Origin: Methylophaga pinxianii
GTDB taxonomy: Bacteria; Pseudomonadota; Gammaproteobacteria; Nitrosococcales; Methylophagaceae
DNA: 51,276 nt
Assembly (NCBI RefSeq): GCF_020447225.1
Contig: NZ_JAJAEO010000168.1
Span: forward strand, 1-51,276
Direction: 5' to 3'
Shown: piece after piece, positions 18,709 to 26,735 of the stretch
How positions within the stretch are numbered: the first letter of the stretch is position 1
Layout of the letters: each line of letters opens with the position of its first letter
The notes under the pieces: model-generated
What the model was told of the DNA's origin: nothing
Databases searched by the model: none
Seen by the model: the letters and a program-made list of their open reading frames with translations, nothing else
Translations under genes and position numbers: made by a program

Positions 18709-20568
18709 ATGAAACATATTGGATGGCTGCTTTTCGTTTTGTACAGTCCGAACGCGCTGTCTGCGGGCGAAGTTGAAATCCCTTTGCTGGCTGAAACCGC
18801 TCATCTGCAGACTGCGATCAGTCGAGCCCTTGAATTCGATGAGAATGGCCAGAGCACAATCAGCAATGACCCATGCAACCGGGTTGAGTTGTCCGATATG
18901 GTTGTGATGACCGAGGATGCCCAATTATCAGTTGGTATGGCATTGACCGCCACGACCGGCGCCTACGTGCTTGGTGCATGCCGGGGACCGAAACCGTGGC
19001 AGGGCCGGCTTGCCTTGAAACTGACTCCACAGGTGATGGCATCGGGACTGGGCATAGAGTTTGTGCCGGCTGCGATCGAGTTATCCCGCCCGGATAGCAC
19101 GCCCGGTCTCTTGAGTAAACCTGTTCAGCTGATTGCCGATGCGCTGGTGCTGCCGCGCATGAAAAGGGTACAAATTGACCTGGCCGGGCCACTGAACAGC
19201 CTTGATGGATTGATCGAGCAAATGATCGGACCGGGGAATGATCAGGGTGGTGAGCTGTCCCTGATTCAGCGAACCCACATTACCCGTCTTCAGATAGAAG
19301 AAACAGGCCTCAGGGCTTGGCTGGCTTTCCAGGTTCGTGCGTCTGAAACGACTGATCAAGCGCCCGAGCCAACTTTGGACAAGAGCGAGTTTGCTCAATG
19401 GCAAACGCTTGAAGATGAGTTAGACGGTTTTCTGACCACCATCATTTCGGCGCTGGCCTACTCGACGGAGTCACGTGCCTTACGTCTTGAATTACTCGCC
19501 GTGCTGCTGGATGCACGACACGCGATTGCCGAGGCATTGACGGTCGATGATCCTGAGTATGATCCGGTTCGAGAACTGTTCCTGACAACATGGGATCGGT
19601 TACGGCCACTGATGAGTGAACTTGAAGGTATGGAGACTCCGGGACTGGAAGTGGATTTCAAGCTTGCCGCGTTTATCGCGGGTGGTGACGCGTTACGGGC
19701 ACTTGACGCTCTCGGGCCTGAGTACGGTTTTGAAATCAACCGTGATGGACTGCGAAGACTTGCCCGTTTACTGCTGGCCGAAGCAGCGCCGCCAAGTTTT
19801 ACACCGTTACCCTTGGAGGTCGATCCTGAGTTTCGCGATTTGTTTGGATTTAATGCTAAAGACGAGACCGTATTTACACCAGAATTAACGGAACAAATCT
19901 CCAGTGGTTTTGGCCGGGTAGGGTCCTGGCTTTTTCCGGCCGCTCATGCCGAGAGCATCTCCCCGGCTGAGGCTTTAAAAGGGTTAGTCCCGCGACAGGA
20001 TAATCTTAATGACTATCTGGAACTGGTCGACAGCTTGCTGCAAGAGCAATCCAGTGCCTGGCTGACTAACAATGATGGCGTTCCGGATATGATGGCAGAG
20101 CGACTCGATCCCCTGGTTCGTGCCACAGCATGGAAAGAATCCTGCTGGCGCCAGCTCGTAGATGCGGGTGGTGAACCTAAAGTGTTGCGTTCAGCTGGAG
20201 GTGCAGTGGGCATGATGCAGATCAATGGTCGTGTCTGGCGCAAGGTCTATGATCTTGACCGTCTCGTTGATGAGGTCGACTACAATGTGAACGCCGGCAT
20301 CGACATTTTGACCCATTACATGGTTGATTATGCGATCCGCAAAGGCGAGCACGAGCAGCCCGGCGGTGAGGACAATTTGGTAAAGGCAACTTATGCTGCT
20401 TACAACGGCGGCCCGGGACAATTGGCACGATACCGTCGCGAAGATACCCCCGCTCAATTGAAGGCCATCGACTATGAGTTCTGGAGGCATTACACAACCA
20501 TAAAGGAGGATAAATGGCCGGACATCTCCAGCTGCTATGCGGTTGGGGGGGTAATGACCAGAGATTAA
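18709..20568 (+). CDS. Large lytic transglycosylase-domain protein
   Basis: 619 residues from ATG 18709 (a TTG four codons upstream is less likely). Signal peptide MKHIGWLLFVLYSPNALSAG. Residues about 25-440 form a long region I do not recognise, with no repeats or membrane spans. The C-terminal 150 residues are an SLT (soluble lytic transglycosylase) domain: AWKESCWRQ with catalytic Glu477, then GAVGMMQINGRVW, and AAYNGGPGQLARY. It would cleave peptidoglycan glycan strands in the periplasm. The domain order (unknown N-terminus, C-terminal SLT) is not that of Slt70 or MltC, so no symbol is given. Confidence 0.85.
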   Translation: MKHIGWLLFVLYSPNALSAGEVEIPLLAETAHLQTAISRALEFDENGQSTISNDPCNRVELSDMVVMTEDAQLSVGMALTATTGAYVLGACRGPKPWQGRLALKLTPQVMASGLGIEFVPAAIELSRPDSTPGLLSKPVQLIADALVLPRMKRVQIDLAGPLNSLDGLIEQMIGPGNDQGGELSLIQRTHITRLQIEETGLRAWLAFQVRASETTDQAPEPTLDKSEFAQWQTLEDELDGFLTTIISALAYSTESRALRLELLAVLLDARHAIAEALTVDDPEYDPVRELFLTTWDRLRPLMSELEGMETPGLEVDFKLAAFIAGGDALRALDALGPEYGFEINRDGLRRLARLLLAEAAPPSFTPLPLEVDPEFRDLFGFNAKDETVFTPELTEQISSGFGRVGSWLFPAAHAESISPAEALKGLVPRQDNLNDYLELVDSLLQEQSSAWLTNNDGVPDMMAERLDPLVRATAWKESCWRQLVDAGGEPKVLRSAGGAVGMMQINGRVWRKVYDLDRLVDEVDYNVNAGIDILTHYMVDYAIRKGEHEQPGGEDNLVKATYAAYNGGPGQLARYRREDTPAQLKAIDYEFWRHYTTIKEDKWPDISSCYAVGGVMTRD

Positions 20569-20648
20569 AGCGTCAGCCAGGTCATTTGGTTTTTCTATTA
20601 GAGCGTTGCACTTTTGCAAAGGTAATTCTGAGGCCCTTCAATCAACAT

Positions 20649-20677
20649 AAAGCCCTGTTTAAAGTGAACAGGGCTTT
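20649..20677. terminator. Bidirectional hairpin between convergent genes
   Basis: AAAGCCCTGTT (20649-20659) pairs perfectly with AACAGGGCTTT (20667-20677), 7-base loop. It serves the transglycosylase gene from the left and the DUF3144 gene from the right. Confidence 0.8.
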
Positions 20678-20701
20678 GTGTCACAGCATTTTATCGATTG
20701 A

Positions 20702-20989
20702 TTATTTCTGTCTAAAGCTGTCAAAACGGGCAATATGTTCTTCCAGGTTTTGATTTAGCATTTCTGCGTAACGTTGGGTGAAGTATTCAATTGCGGCTTG
20801 TTTTTCGGCTTGCAGATTTTCTGCGCTTTCAACAGAACGGGCGACACTGAAAGCATTAAATCGGGCCGCTGAAAATAAAACTGCGGTATTGGCATCATCA
20901 ACACTGCTGTCTGCTGCTTGTTGATTAGCAAGGGCAATGAATTCATCGACACGTTGTTGAAATGTTTTTGTTGATGCATTTTCACTCAT
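20702..20989 (-). CDS. DUF3144 family protein
   Basis: 95 residues, helical, no signal peptide. The pattern FQQRVDEFIALANQQ then LFSAARFNAF and AAIEYFTQRYAEMLNQNLEEHIARFD matches DUF3144. A second member is at 40476; the two share the D-E/A-FI-LAN and Y-x-x-M-L-x-x-N-L/M pattern but are clearly divergent. Preceded by GAGAGAAAG. Function unknown. Confidence 0.85.
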   Translation of the reverse strand: MSENASTKTFQQRVDEFIALANQQAADSSVDDANTAVLFSAARFNAFSVARSVESAENLQAEKQAAIEYFTQRYAEMLNQNLEEHIARFDSFRQK

Positions 20990-21140
20990 TCTTTCTCTCT
21001 CATTAATGTTATTGATTTGAAATTTGATAGCCGTCGTGATGAGGCTTTACTCGCTATATCAGCCGATTTAACGCAAACATCATATCAGATAGAAAAACCT
21101 GAGCCATTCAGCTTTAGCAAAGCCAGTTAAAATATGAACT

Positions 21141-21482
21141 ATGCGTAAAACAGATAAAAAAATTGATAACGAACTTCGGCTAAGATTGACCGATGTATGT
21201 GAACAGGCATTAAAAGATATTGCCGGTTTTCAGTGGCTAACGCACTTGGTGAACTATGATGATTTTCCAAATAGCTTAATGGTGGTTTGCGTATTTGATA
21301 CAAACGAAAATTTGAACAGTTATCTTCGATCAGATGATAGCCAAGCGTTGATATCACTTATTAGTTCTGAATTTAGGACGATGCATATCAAACTCAAACG
21401 CCTTGTTGAGCATATCTCTTACGATACCGAAGAGGATTGTCTTCGACAGCACAATGGAAATTGGGCGCTAAGATTGGGTTAA
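21141..21482 (+). CDS. Conserved hypothetical protein
   Basis: 113 residues. RKTDKKIDNELRLRLTDVCEQALKDI-type N-terminus, then GFQWLTHLVNYDDFPNSLMVVCVFDTN. I recall close relatives in pseudomonads and allies, sometimes labelled Fis-family regulators, but no helix-turn-helix is evident and I do not adopt that label. No signal or membrane segment. Confidence 0.75.
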   Translation: MRKTDKKIDNELRLRLTDVCEQALKDIAGFQWLTHLVNYDDFPNSLMVVCVFDTNENLNSYLRSDDSQALISLISSEFRTMHIKLKRLVEHISYDTEEDCLRQHNGNWALRLG

Positions 21483-21612
21483 CCAAGAGTAACCAGCTCA
21501 GAACAAGACTTCATACATCCACAAGTAAGCTAGCATTAGTCAGCAACTGATTTAAACAAGCGGCTGTAGTTTATACTCTTCTCGATTACGTTTGAGCGAT
21601 AAAAACCGAATA

Positions 21613-22464
21613 ATGAAAATACCAAAACAAATTCAGCCACTCGTTGATGACGGCTTAGTGGACGAGGTAATCAGTCGCTTAATGAGCGGCAAAGAAGCCG
21701 ATGTCTATGTCGTGAGATGTGGTGAGGAAATACGCTGTGCCAAAGTCTATAAAGACGCCGCCAAGCGTAGCTTTAAAAAAGCCGTTCAATACCAGGAAGG
21801 GCGAAAAGTCCGCAATAGTCGCCGCGGCCGGGCGATGGAGAAAGGCTCTAAATTTGGTCGTCAGCAGCAAGAAGAAACCTGGCAAAATGCCGAAGTCGAT
21901 GCGCTGTATTTGCTTGCCAGTGCTGGTGTGAGAGTGCCTCAACCCTATGATTGCATGAACGGCGTGTTATTGATGGAGTTGATTACGGATGAGGAGGGCG
22001 ATGTTGCACCGCGCCTCAATGACGTATCCATGTCTGCCGAGCAAGCCATTGAAGACCACATGATGGTGATGCATTCGGTGAAGAAAATGCTCTGTGCAGG
22101 TTTAGTTCATGGCGATTTGTCAGAGTTTAATGTGCTGGTTGATGCGCACGGCCCGGTGATTATCGATCTGCCCCAGGCTGTGAATGCCGTGGCAAATAAT
22201 AATGCCCAAGCCATGTTAACGCGTGATGTGCAAAATATGACACGTTACTATGCTCAGTTCGCCCCCCAATTACACCATACGCATTTCGAAAAAGAAATCT
22301 GGTCGCTCTTCGAAAATGGTGACTTACTGCCTGATACAGAACTTACTGGCCTATTTGAAGAAGACACCCAAGCCGCGGATGTGGATGGGGTGATGCTTGA
22401 AATCAAAGCGATCCTGGCTGAAGAACAAGAAAGACAACTGTGGTTACGTGATAAGGATGATTAA
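21613..22464 (+). CDS. RIO1-like serine/threonine protein kinase
   Basis: About 283 residues from ATG 21613 (MKIPKQIQPLV); an upstream TTG at 21592 is possible. The kinase core: LMSGKEADVYVVRCG as the nucleotide-binding loop, CAKVYKD with the ATP-binding Lys, LVHGDLSEFNVLV with the catalytic Asp and metal-binding Asn, and VIIDLPQAVN in place of DFG. The C-terminal tail is acidic. Bacterial RIO kinases are known but their substrates are not. It is separated from its neighbours by over 100 bases on each side. Confidence 0.88.
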   Translation: MKIPKQIQPLVDDGLVDEVISRLMSGKEADVYVVRCGEEIRCAKVYKDAAKRSFKKAVQYQEGRKVRNSRRGRAMEKGSKFGRQQQEETWQNAEVDALYLLASAGVRVPQPYDCMNGVLLMELITDEEGDVAPRLNDVSMSAEQAIEDHMMVMHSVKKMLCAGLVHGDLSEFNVLVDAHGPVIIDLPQAVNAVANNNAQAMLTRDVQNMTRYYAQFAPQLHHTHFEKEIWSLFENGDLLPDTELTGLFEEDTQAADVDGVMLEIKAILAEEQERQLWLRDKDD

Positions 22465-22926
22465 AGGTTAAGTCATATTAATTTTATAAAAAAACAAGTT
22501 GGCTGCCGCTGATCGGTTTTTATCGTATTCCTTCTTTATTAACTTCATTTATTGTTTACTCTGCTTTATTCCTGGGGATTGGGCACTGACAGAGCCATCA
22601 GAATGAATGCTAATAAACGCGTCAAAGGCGACACTCTTTCCCCCCCATACGGGTTGTATGGGTGCTATCAACCTCTGTTAACAGGAGATTACATGAGCAG
22701 CCTTAATGTTTTTTTCCGATGTACTCCCAGCAGATGACCAAAATATCTAACCAGAAAGTGGACAGATGATATCTCAAACAAGCCGGTCAATGAATAATGA
22801 CCGGGGTCAGTGTAAGGCCAGATACTCTGTGAGGAAGTTCTAATGCATTTGCTTAGAGGCTGATTCGAAAATTCATTCGAAACAACCCGCATCTATTTAA
22901 AATTTCCTAAGTATTACCGCATATGG
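22465..22926. other. Long intergenic region, possible mobile-element debris
   Basis: No supported gene. It contains a perfect 7-bp inverted repeat, CCCATAC (22644-22650) and GTATGGG (22656-22662). There are also segments loosely like the REP-like unit (GGGGATTGGGCACTGACA near 22574 and CCGGGGTCAGTG near 22801). A short frame after AGGAG at 22685 ends after 14 codons. Possibly worn insertion-element sequence; this is a guess. Confidence 0.35.
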
Positions 22927-23367
22927 TCAGCCAGCCAGATGGGGAGCGACCCAGCGCAGGATATCGGCCGTCCCCATTGCGCCTGACTGACGGGCCACTT
23001 CTTTACCACCCTTGAACAGAATCATTGTAGGAATACTGCGGATATTGAACTGTCCTGCCAGATTCTGCTGTGCTTCGGTGTCAACCTTGGCCAGGCGAGC
23101 ACGAGGCTCAAGTTGCTCAGCTGCCTGGGCGAAAGCAGGCGCCATCATCTTGCACGGACCACACCAATCGGCCCAGAAGTCGACCAGCAGCGGGATATCG
23201 CTACGCTTTATATGGCGCTCGAAGCTGCGCTGGTCGAGATCGACCGGTTTTTTGGTAAACAGGTTTTTCTTGCAGTGTCCGCAGAGCGGTTTATCTTTAA
23301 GACGCAATGATGGGATGCGGTTCACAGACACGCAATGTGGACACACGATGTGGACAGAGTCAGCCAT
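22927..23367 (-). CDS. trxC: Thioredoxin 2
   Basis: 146 residues, the usual TrxC length. The N-terminal zinc finger has Cys9, Cys12, Cys29 and Cys32 (CPHC, CGHC). The thioredoxin fold follows, with WCGPC (Cys69, Cys72) and the cis-Pro loop RSIPTMILFKGG. Cytoplasmic disulfide reductase, typically linked to oxidative-stress resistance. GGGAG lies about eight bases before the start. It is divergent from ada, with about 290 bases between. Confidence 0.95.
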   Translation of the reverse strand: MADSVHIVCPHCVSVNRIPSLRLKDKPLCGHCKKNLFTKKPVDLDQRSFERHIKRSDIPLLVDFWADWCGPCKMMAPAFAQAAEQLEPRARLAKVDTEAQQNLAGQFNIRSIPTMILFKGGKEVARQSGAMGTADILRWVAPHLAG

Positions 23368-23458
23368 TCTGTTTTCTCCCGGTAACGAGATTCATCCTAT
23401 ATGATAACCCGACTCGACAGACATGCCAGCGTGAAAATGATGGGTAAGCTATTCTTCC

Positions 23459-23539
23459 ATGATTGGTTCTATCAATCTGCCTCACGACATCATGCAACGA
23501 GGCAATAACCGTCAATATTTCGAGCTGACTGTTGGTTAA
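23459..23539 (+). pseudogene. N-terminal remnant of a REP-associated tyrosine (Y1) transposase
   Basis: A 26-codon frame reading INLPHDIMQRGNNRQYFE, close to the PxHVIQRGNNRQ signature near the start of RAYT/TnpA-REP transposases. It then stops; the catalytic part is absent. The match is short but distinctive. It is the only trace in the window of the enzyme class that moves REP-type repeats. Confidence 0.6.
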
Positions 23540-23657
23540 GGCTTTGTTATTAAAATGTTAATTGCAGCTTGCTATAAAAATACTTGTCGATTTTTCGGTT
23601 GGCAGAGCCACTAGCCGGGGAGTATGTTGCCGAGTACTGGTAACGACGGACGACCTT

Positions 23658-24719
23658 ATGCGTATTCAAAACCCGGGCAAGGTGAAAAACTACTATCAAG
23701 CATTGCTCAATCGCGATGAAGCCTATGTGGGGATTTTCTATGCCGGTGTGATCACTACCGGCATTTTTTGTATTTCATCCTGCCGTGCCCGAAAACCCAA
23801 ACCTGAGAATGTCGAGTTCTATAGTACATTTAAAGATGCGCTAAATGCTGGTTATCGGCCGTGCAAAATTTGTCGTCCGACCGAGAATGCCAATGAGGCT
23901 CCCCAGCAGGTGGCCGCTGCGATTGAATTGGTTCGAAGTCATCCGAAGGAAAAAATTTCGGATTACCAGTTGCAGCAACTCGGGATGAGCCCAGAGCAGA
24001 TTCGTCGCTGGTTTAAACAGAACTACGGTATGACTTTTCAAGCGTTCCAGCGGATGTATCGCATTAATACGGCATTTCAGGAATTGAAAGAGGGGAGAAC
24101 CGCGACAGATACTGCTTTTAATACCAGTTATGAATCACTCAGTGGCTTTGGCTATACCTTCAAGAAATTAATGGGGCGGTCACCAGCAAACTGCCTGGAG
24201 AACAACATAATAACGATAAATCGATTTACCACGCCATTGGGACCTATGTTTGTTGGTGCGACAGAGCATGGAGTCTGTTTACTGGAATTTGTGGATCGGC
24301 GTATGCTCGAAACTGAATTCAAAGATCTTCAGAGGTTGCTAAACGCTGTGATTGTGACTGGAGAAAATGAGCATACCAGACAAGCAAAACAACAGCTGGA
24401 AGAGTATTTTGCAGGCACTCGGCAACACTTTACTGTTGCTTTGCAAACCCCGGGCACAGCATTTCAAACACAGGTTTGGGAAGTGTTAAAACAGATTCCT
24501 TACGGAGAAACCACCAGTTACCAGGCGCAGGCTGAGCGTATCGGAAACCCAAAAGCAGTAAGGGCAGTTGCATCTGCCAATGGTTGTAACCGTGTCGCCA
24601 TTATGCTTCCTTGTCATCGGGTGATTGGGAAAAACGGAATGTTAACGGGGTATGGTGGTGGCTTGGAACGCAAACATTGGTTGCTGGAGCATGAACGTCG
24701 ACAGCTTGATTTAATTTGA
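23658..24719 (+). CDS. ada: Ada: methylphosphotriester/O6-methylguanine methyltransferase and regulator
   Basis: Adaptive-response protein: removes methyl groups from DNA and, once methylated at the N-terminal Cys, activates repair genes. From ATG 23658 the protein is 353 residues and its zinc cysteines fall at 38, 42, 69 and 72, the same numbers as in E. coli Ada, which strongly supports this start over the in-frame ATG at 23562. An AraC-type helix-turn-helix follows (about 95-180), then the C-terminal O6-methylguanine domain with PCHRV (Cys319). It probably has its own promoter in the trxC-ada gap. Confidence 0.94.
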   Translation: MRIQNPGKVKNYYQALLNRDEAYVGIFYAGVITTGIFCISSCRARKPKPENVEFYSTFKDALNAGYRPCKICRPTENANEAPQQVAAAIELVRSHPKEKISDYQLQQLGMSPEQIRRWFKQNYGMTFQAFQRMYRINTAFQELKEGRTATDTAFNTSYESLSGFGYTFKKLMGRSPANCLENNIITINRFTTPLGPMFVGATEHGVCLLEFVDRRMLETEFKDLQRLLNAVIVTGENEHTRQAKQQLEEYFAGTRQHFTVALQTPGTAFQTQVWEVLKQIPYGETTSYQAQAERIGNPKAVRAVASANGCNRVAIMLPCHRVIGKNGMLTGYGGGLERKHWLLEHERRQLDLI

Positions 24720-24839
24720 TTTCACATCTACAGAATCAACCAATCTTATTGTTAGGAATAACTGCATAGCAAGAATTGCCGATGGATTCTATTAGCCAGC
24801 TTCTGAATGTTGGTTGTCTTCTTTGCAAAAACACAGAAA

Positions 24840-24873
24840 AAAGCAGTCGCTTGCTTTAGCAAACGACTGCTTT
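24840..24873. terminator. Bidirectional terminator
   Basis: A 15-bp stem with one mismatch, AAAGCAGTCGCTTGC (24840-24854) against GCAAACGACTGCTTT (24859-24873), loop TTTA. It lies between ada and the convergent small secreted protein. Confidence 0.85.
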
Positions 24874-24930
24874 ATTCCACATCATCCGAAACCTGTAATG
24901 GTGAAATCAATATCAGATTGTTGAAGATGG

Positions 24931-25230
24931 CTATTCGTCATTTCCCCAAAATTTCCACCACTTTCTCCGATGCTCTTCTCTGGCTTCGCCCTGATCTGAA
25001 CCTTTGCCTAGCTCCTTGCGTTCTTGTTCCATTGTTCGTTGCTGATCCATGTCTTGCGGATCGTGTTCCTGCTGACGTTCACGTATTTGTTCGCCTTCGC
25101 CGTCATATTGCTGCATCTGTTCTTGCTGCTTTTTGCCTTTACCGTCACCCTGGCCTTGTCCACCGGCAAAGTTAGTTGTGGAAAAAGCGGTTAAGGTCAT
25201 CAGGGATAGGATTAAAATGAATTTTTTCAT
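24931..25230 (-). CDS. Small secreted hydrophilic protein
   Basis: 99 residues from ATG 25230 (GAGGT nine bases upstream). Signal peptide MKKFILILSLMTLTAFSTTNFA. The mature part is extremely polar and Gln/Glu/Arg-rich (QGQGDGKGKKQQEQMQQ, then repeated RERQQEHD-like units) and ends RRKWWKFWGNDE. Low-complexity and probably disordered; no known domain. Function unknown; periplasmic localisation is inferred from the signal. Confidence 0.75.
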   Translation of the reverse strand: MKKFILILSLMTLTAFSTTNFAGGQGQGDGKGKKQQEQMQQYDGEGEQIRERQQEHDPQDMDQQRTMEQERKELGKGSDQGEAREEHRRKWWKFWGNDE

Positions 25231-25550
25231 GACTTCGTACCTCATAAAGATGAAATATCTATGACAGTTAACTTCCTGTTTACTGTGAAAATCTAGTATA
25301 CGCCGGAGAAATATAGTTATATTGCGCCAGATCAAAAACACGGCTTACAAATTCTGTCGTAGGGTCTGTCTCTTTAGTTGTTACGCGCTTTCATTTCCTT
25401 CGGATAATCATACAAATCAGTTGCAAGTGTCATGAATTTCTATTTTGTTTAATGTTTGTTATGGCATTCATTCTGCTCGGTGGATTAACTGTTGTTTATG
25501 ACTCAGTCAAGTTTTGAGCTATTCACAGCACTTTCTCATCGGAGATTTGG
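25231..25550. other. Divergent intergenic region
   Basis: Upstream of the secreted protein (minus) and the diguanylate cyclase (plus, with a GGAGA site at 25538). No gene or strong structure seen. Confidence 0.4.
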
Positions 25551-26525
25551 ATGGATTTAGTCAATAAATTATTTAATGGCAGCTTCATGCCTCATGGACA
25601 TTGTCTGCAATGGTTACCCGATCTCTTGTTTCTTCATGTAACGGGCGATGTTCTAACTGTCTTTGCTTATTTTGTTATTCCTTTAGCACTTATATATTTA
25701 GTTAAAAAACGAACTGATCTCGCTTTTAACTGGATCTTTATCATGTTTGCCGCTTTCATTTTTCTTTGCGGGGTCACCCACTTAATTTCTCTAGTCAATA
25801 TTTGGCAGGGCTATTATTACATTGAGGGCATAGCCAAGTTCGCTACTGGATTGGTATCTATTTTGACAGCCATGCTGATTTGGCGATTGATCCCAAAGGC
25901 GCTGGTGATTCCCAGTAATGATGAATTTCGCACGAAAAATGAAGCGTTACTTCAGGCGAAACATGAGTTGCTTGAAGCCAATCAATTGCTTGAGCAGCGT
26001 GTTTTAGACCGCACCAAAGAGCTTCAACACCTGGCTCGAACCGACTCTTTGACCAGTGTATTGAATCGTGGTGGGTTAATGGATCGCTTGACCATAGAAG
26101 TGGACAGGGCAGTTCGCTATCAACATAAATTAAGTTTATTGATGGTCGATCTTGATCACTTTAAACATGTAAACGATCAATATGGTCATCTCTATGGCGA
26201 TACTGTTTTAATTGAAGTGGCGACAATTTTGTCGGATGCGTGCAGAAGTACTGATGTGTTGGGACGCTATGGTGGTGAAGAATTTCTCTTATTGTTACCC
26301 GAGACCGATCTTGAAGATGCAAAAAGACTTGCAGAACGCATCAGGCTGGATATTGAGCAGCATCATTTTTGTAAAAAAGATGGATTCAAGATTTCTCTGA
26401 CATGCAGTATTGGTGTCACCGAATTTGAGTTAGATCAGAATCAGGAAAGCCTGCTGCAAAGCGTAGATCGCATGCTATACAGCGCCAAAGATTCAGGCCG
26501 AAATAGGGTTGTGGTGAATGAATAA
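25551..26525 (+). CDS. Diguanylate cyclase with ethylene-receptor-like membrane domain
   Basis: 324 residues. The N-terminal three-span membrane domain closely resembles the ethylene-binding domain of plant ETR1: the ETR1 copper/ethylene residues Asp25, Tyr32, Ile35, Pro36, Cys65 and His69 all have counterparts at a constant offset of +8 (Asp33, Tyr40, Ile43, Pro44, Cys73, His77). A coiled coil (125-160) leads to a GGDEF domain with active-site GGEEF (241-245) and the inhibitory I-site RSTD (232-235). It should make c-di-GMP, perhaps in response to a small ligand bound at copper. Bacterial ethylene-binding-like domains are known mostly in histidine kinases and cyanobacteria. Function of this protein is inference. 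Confidence 0.88.
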   Translation: MDLVNKLFNGSFMPHGHCLQWLPDLLFLHVTGDVLTVFAYFVIPLALIYLVKKRTDLAFNWIFIMFAAFIFLCGVTHLISLVNIWQGYYYIEGIAKFATGLVSILTAMLIWRLIPKALVIPSNDEFRTKNEALLQAKHELLEANQLLEQRVLDRTKELQHLARTDSLTSVLNRGGLMDRLTIEVDRAVRYQHKLSLLMVDLDHFKHVNDQYGHLYGDTVLIEVATILSDACRSTDVLGRYGGEEFLLLLPETDLEDAKRLAERIRLDIEQHHFCKKDGFKISLTCSIGVTEFELDQNQESLLQSVDRMLYSAKDSGRNRVVVNE

Positions 26526-26533
26526 TTATCATG

Positions 26534-26578
26534 GATACTAAGCTTAATAAGCTGGTGCACTTAGTATCTAAGGGAAAT
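26534..26578. terminator. Terminator-like inverted repeat
   Basis: GATACTAAG (26534-26542) and CTTAGTATC (26570-26578), perfect 9 bp, with an inner AGCTTaatAAGCT palindrome. It has no T run, so the terminator role is uncertain. Confidence 0.5.
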
Positions 26579-26580
26579 AA

Positions 26581-26735
26581 GATCGGCCTTTAAACAACTA
26601 CGCGAAAGTAGTACTCATTAAATCTTATATAGGTCTTTAGACCGATGCGGTAACCTACCGTTTCAACCACATCCATAGCTTTATCCAATGATGGTTAAAC
26701 GCTTCACTGCTTTTGAACTATTTGGAGTAGAGTTT
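26581..26735 (+). other. Structured leader before the EamA transporter gene
   Basis: Three small stem-loops in a row: ACTAC/GTAGT (26597-26612), GGTCT/AGACC (26632-26643) and CGGTA/TACCG (26648-26660). ATCGG at 26582 can alternatively pair with CCGAT at 26642. This may be a cis-regulatory RNA, but it matches no riboswitch class I can name. Confidence 0.35.

Noticed and set aside
22552-22892. Short frames on both strands near 22.6-22.9 kb
   Set aside because: They lack homology, start signals and protein-like composition, and the area looks like worn non-coding DNA.
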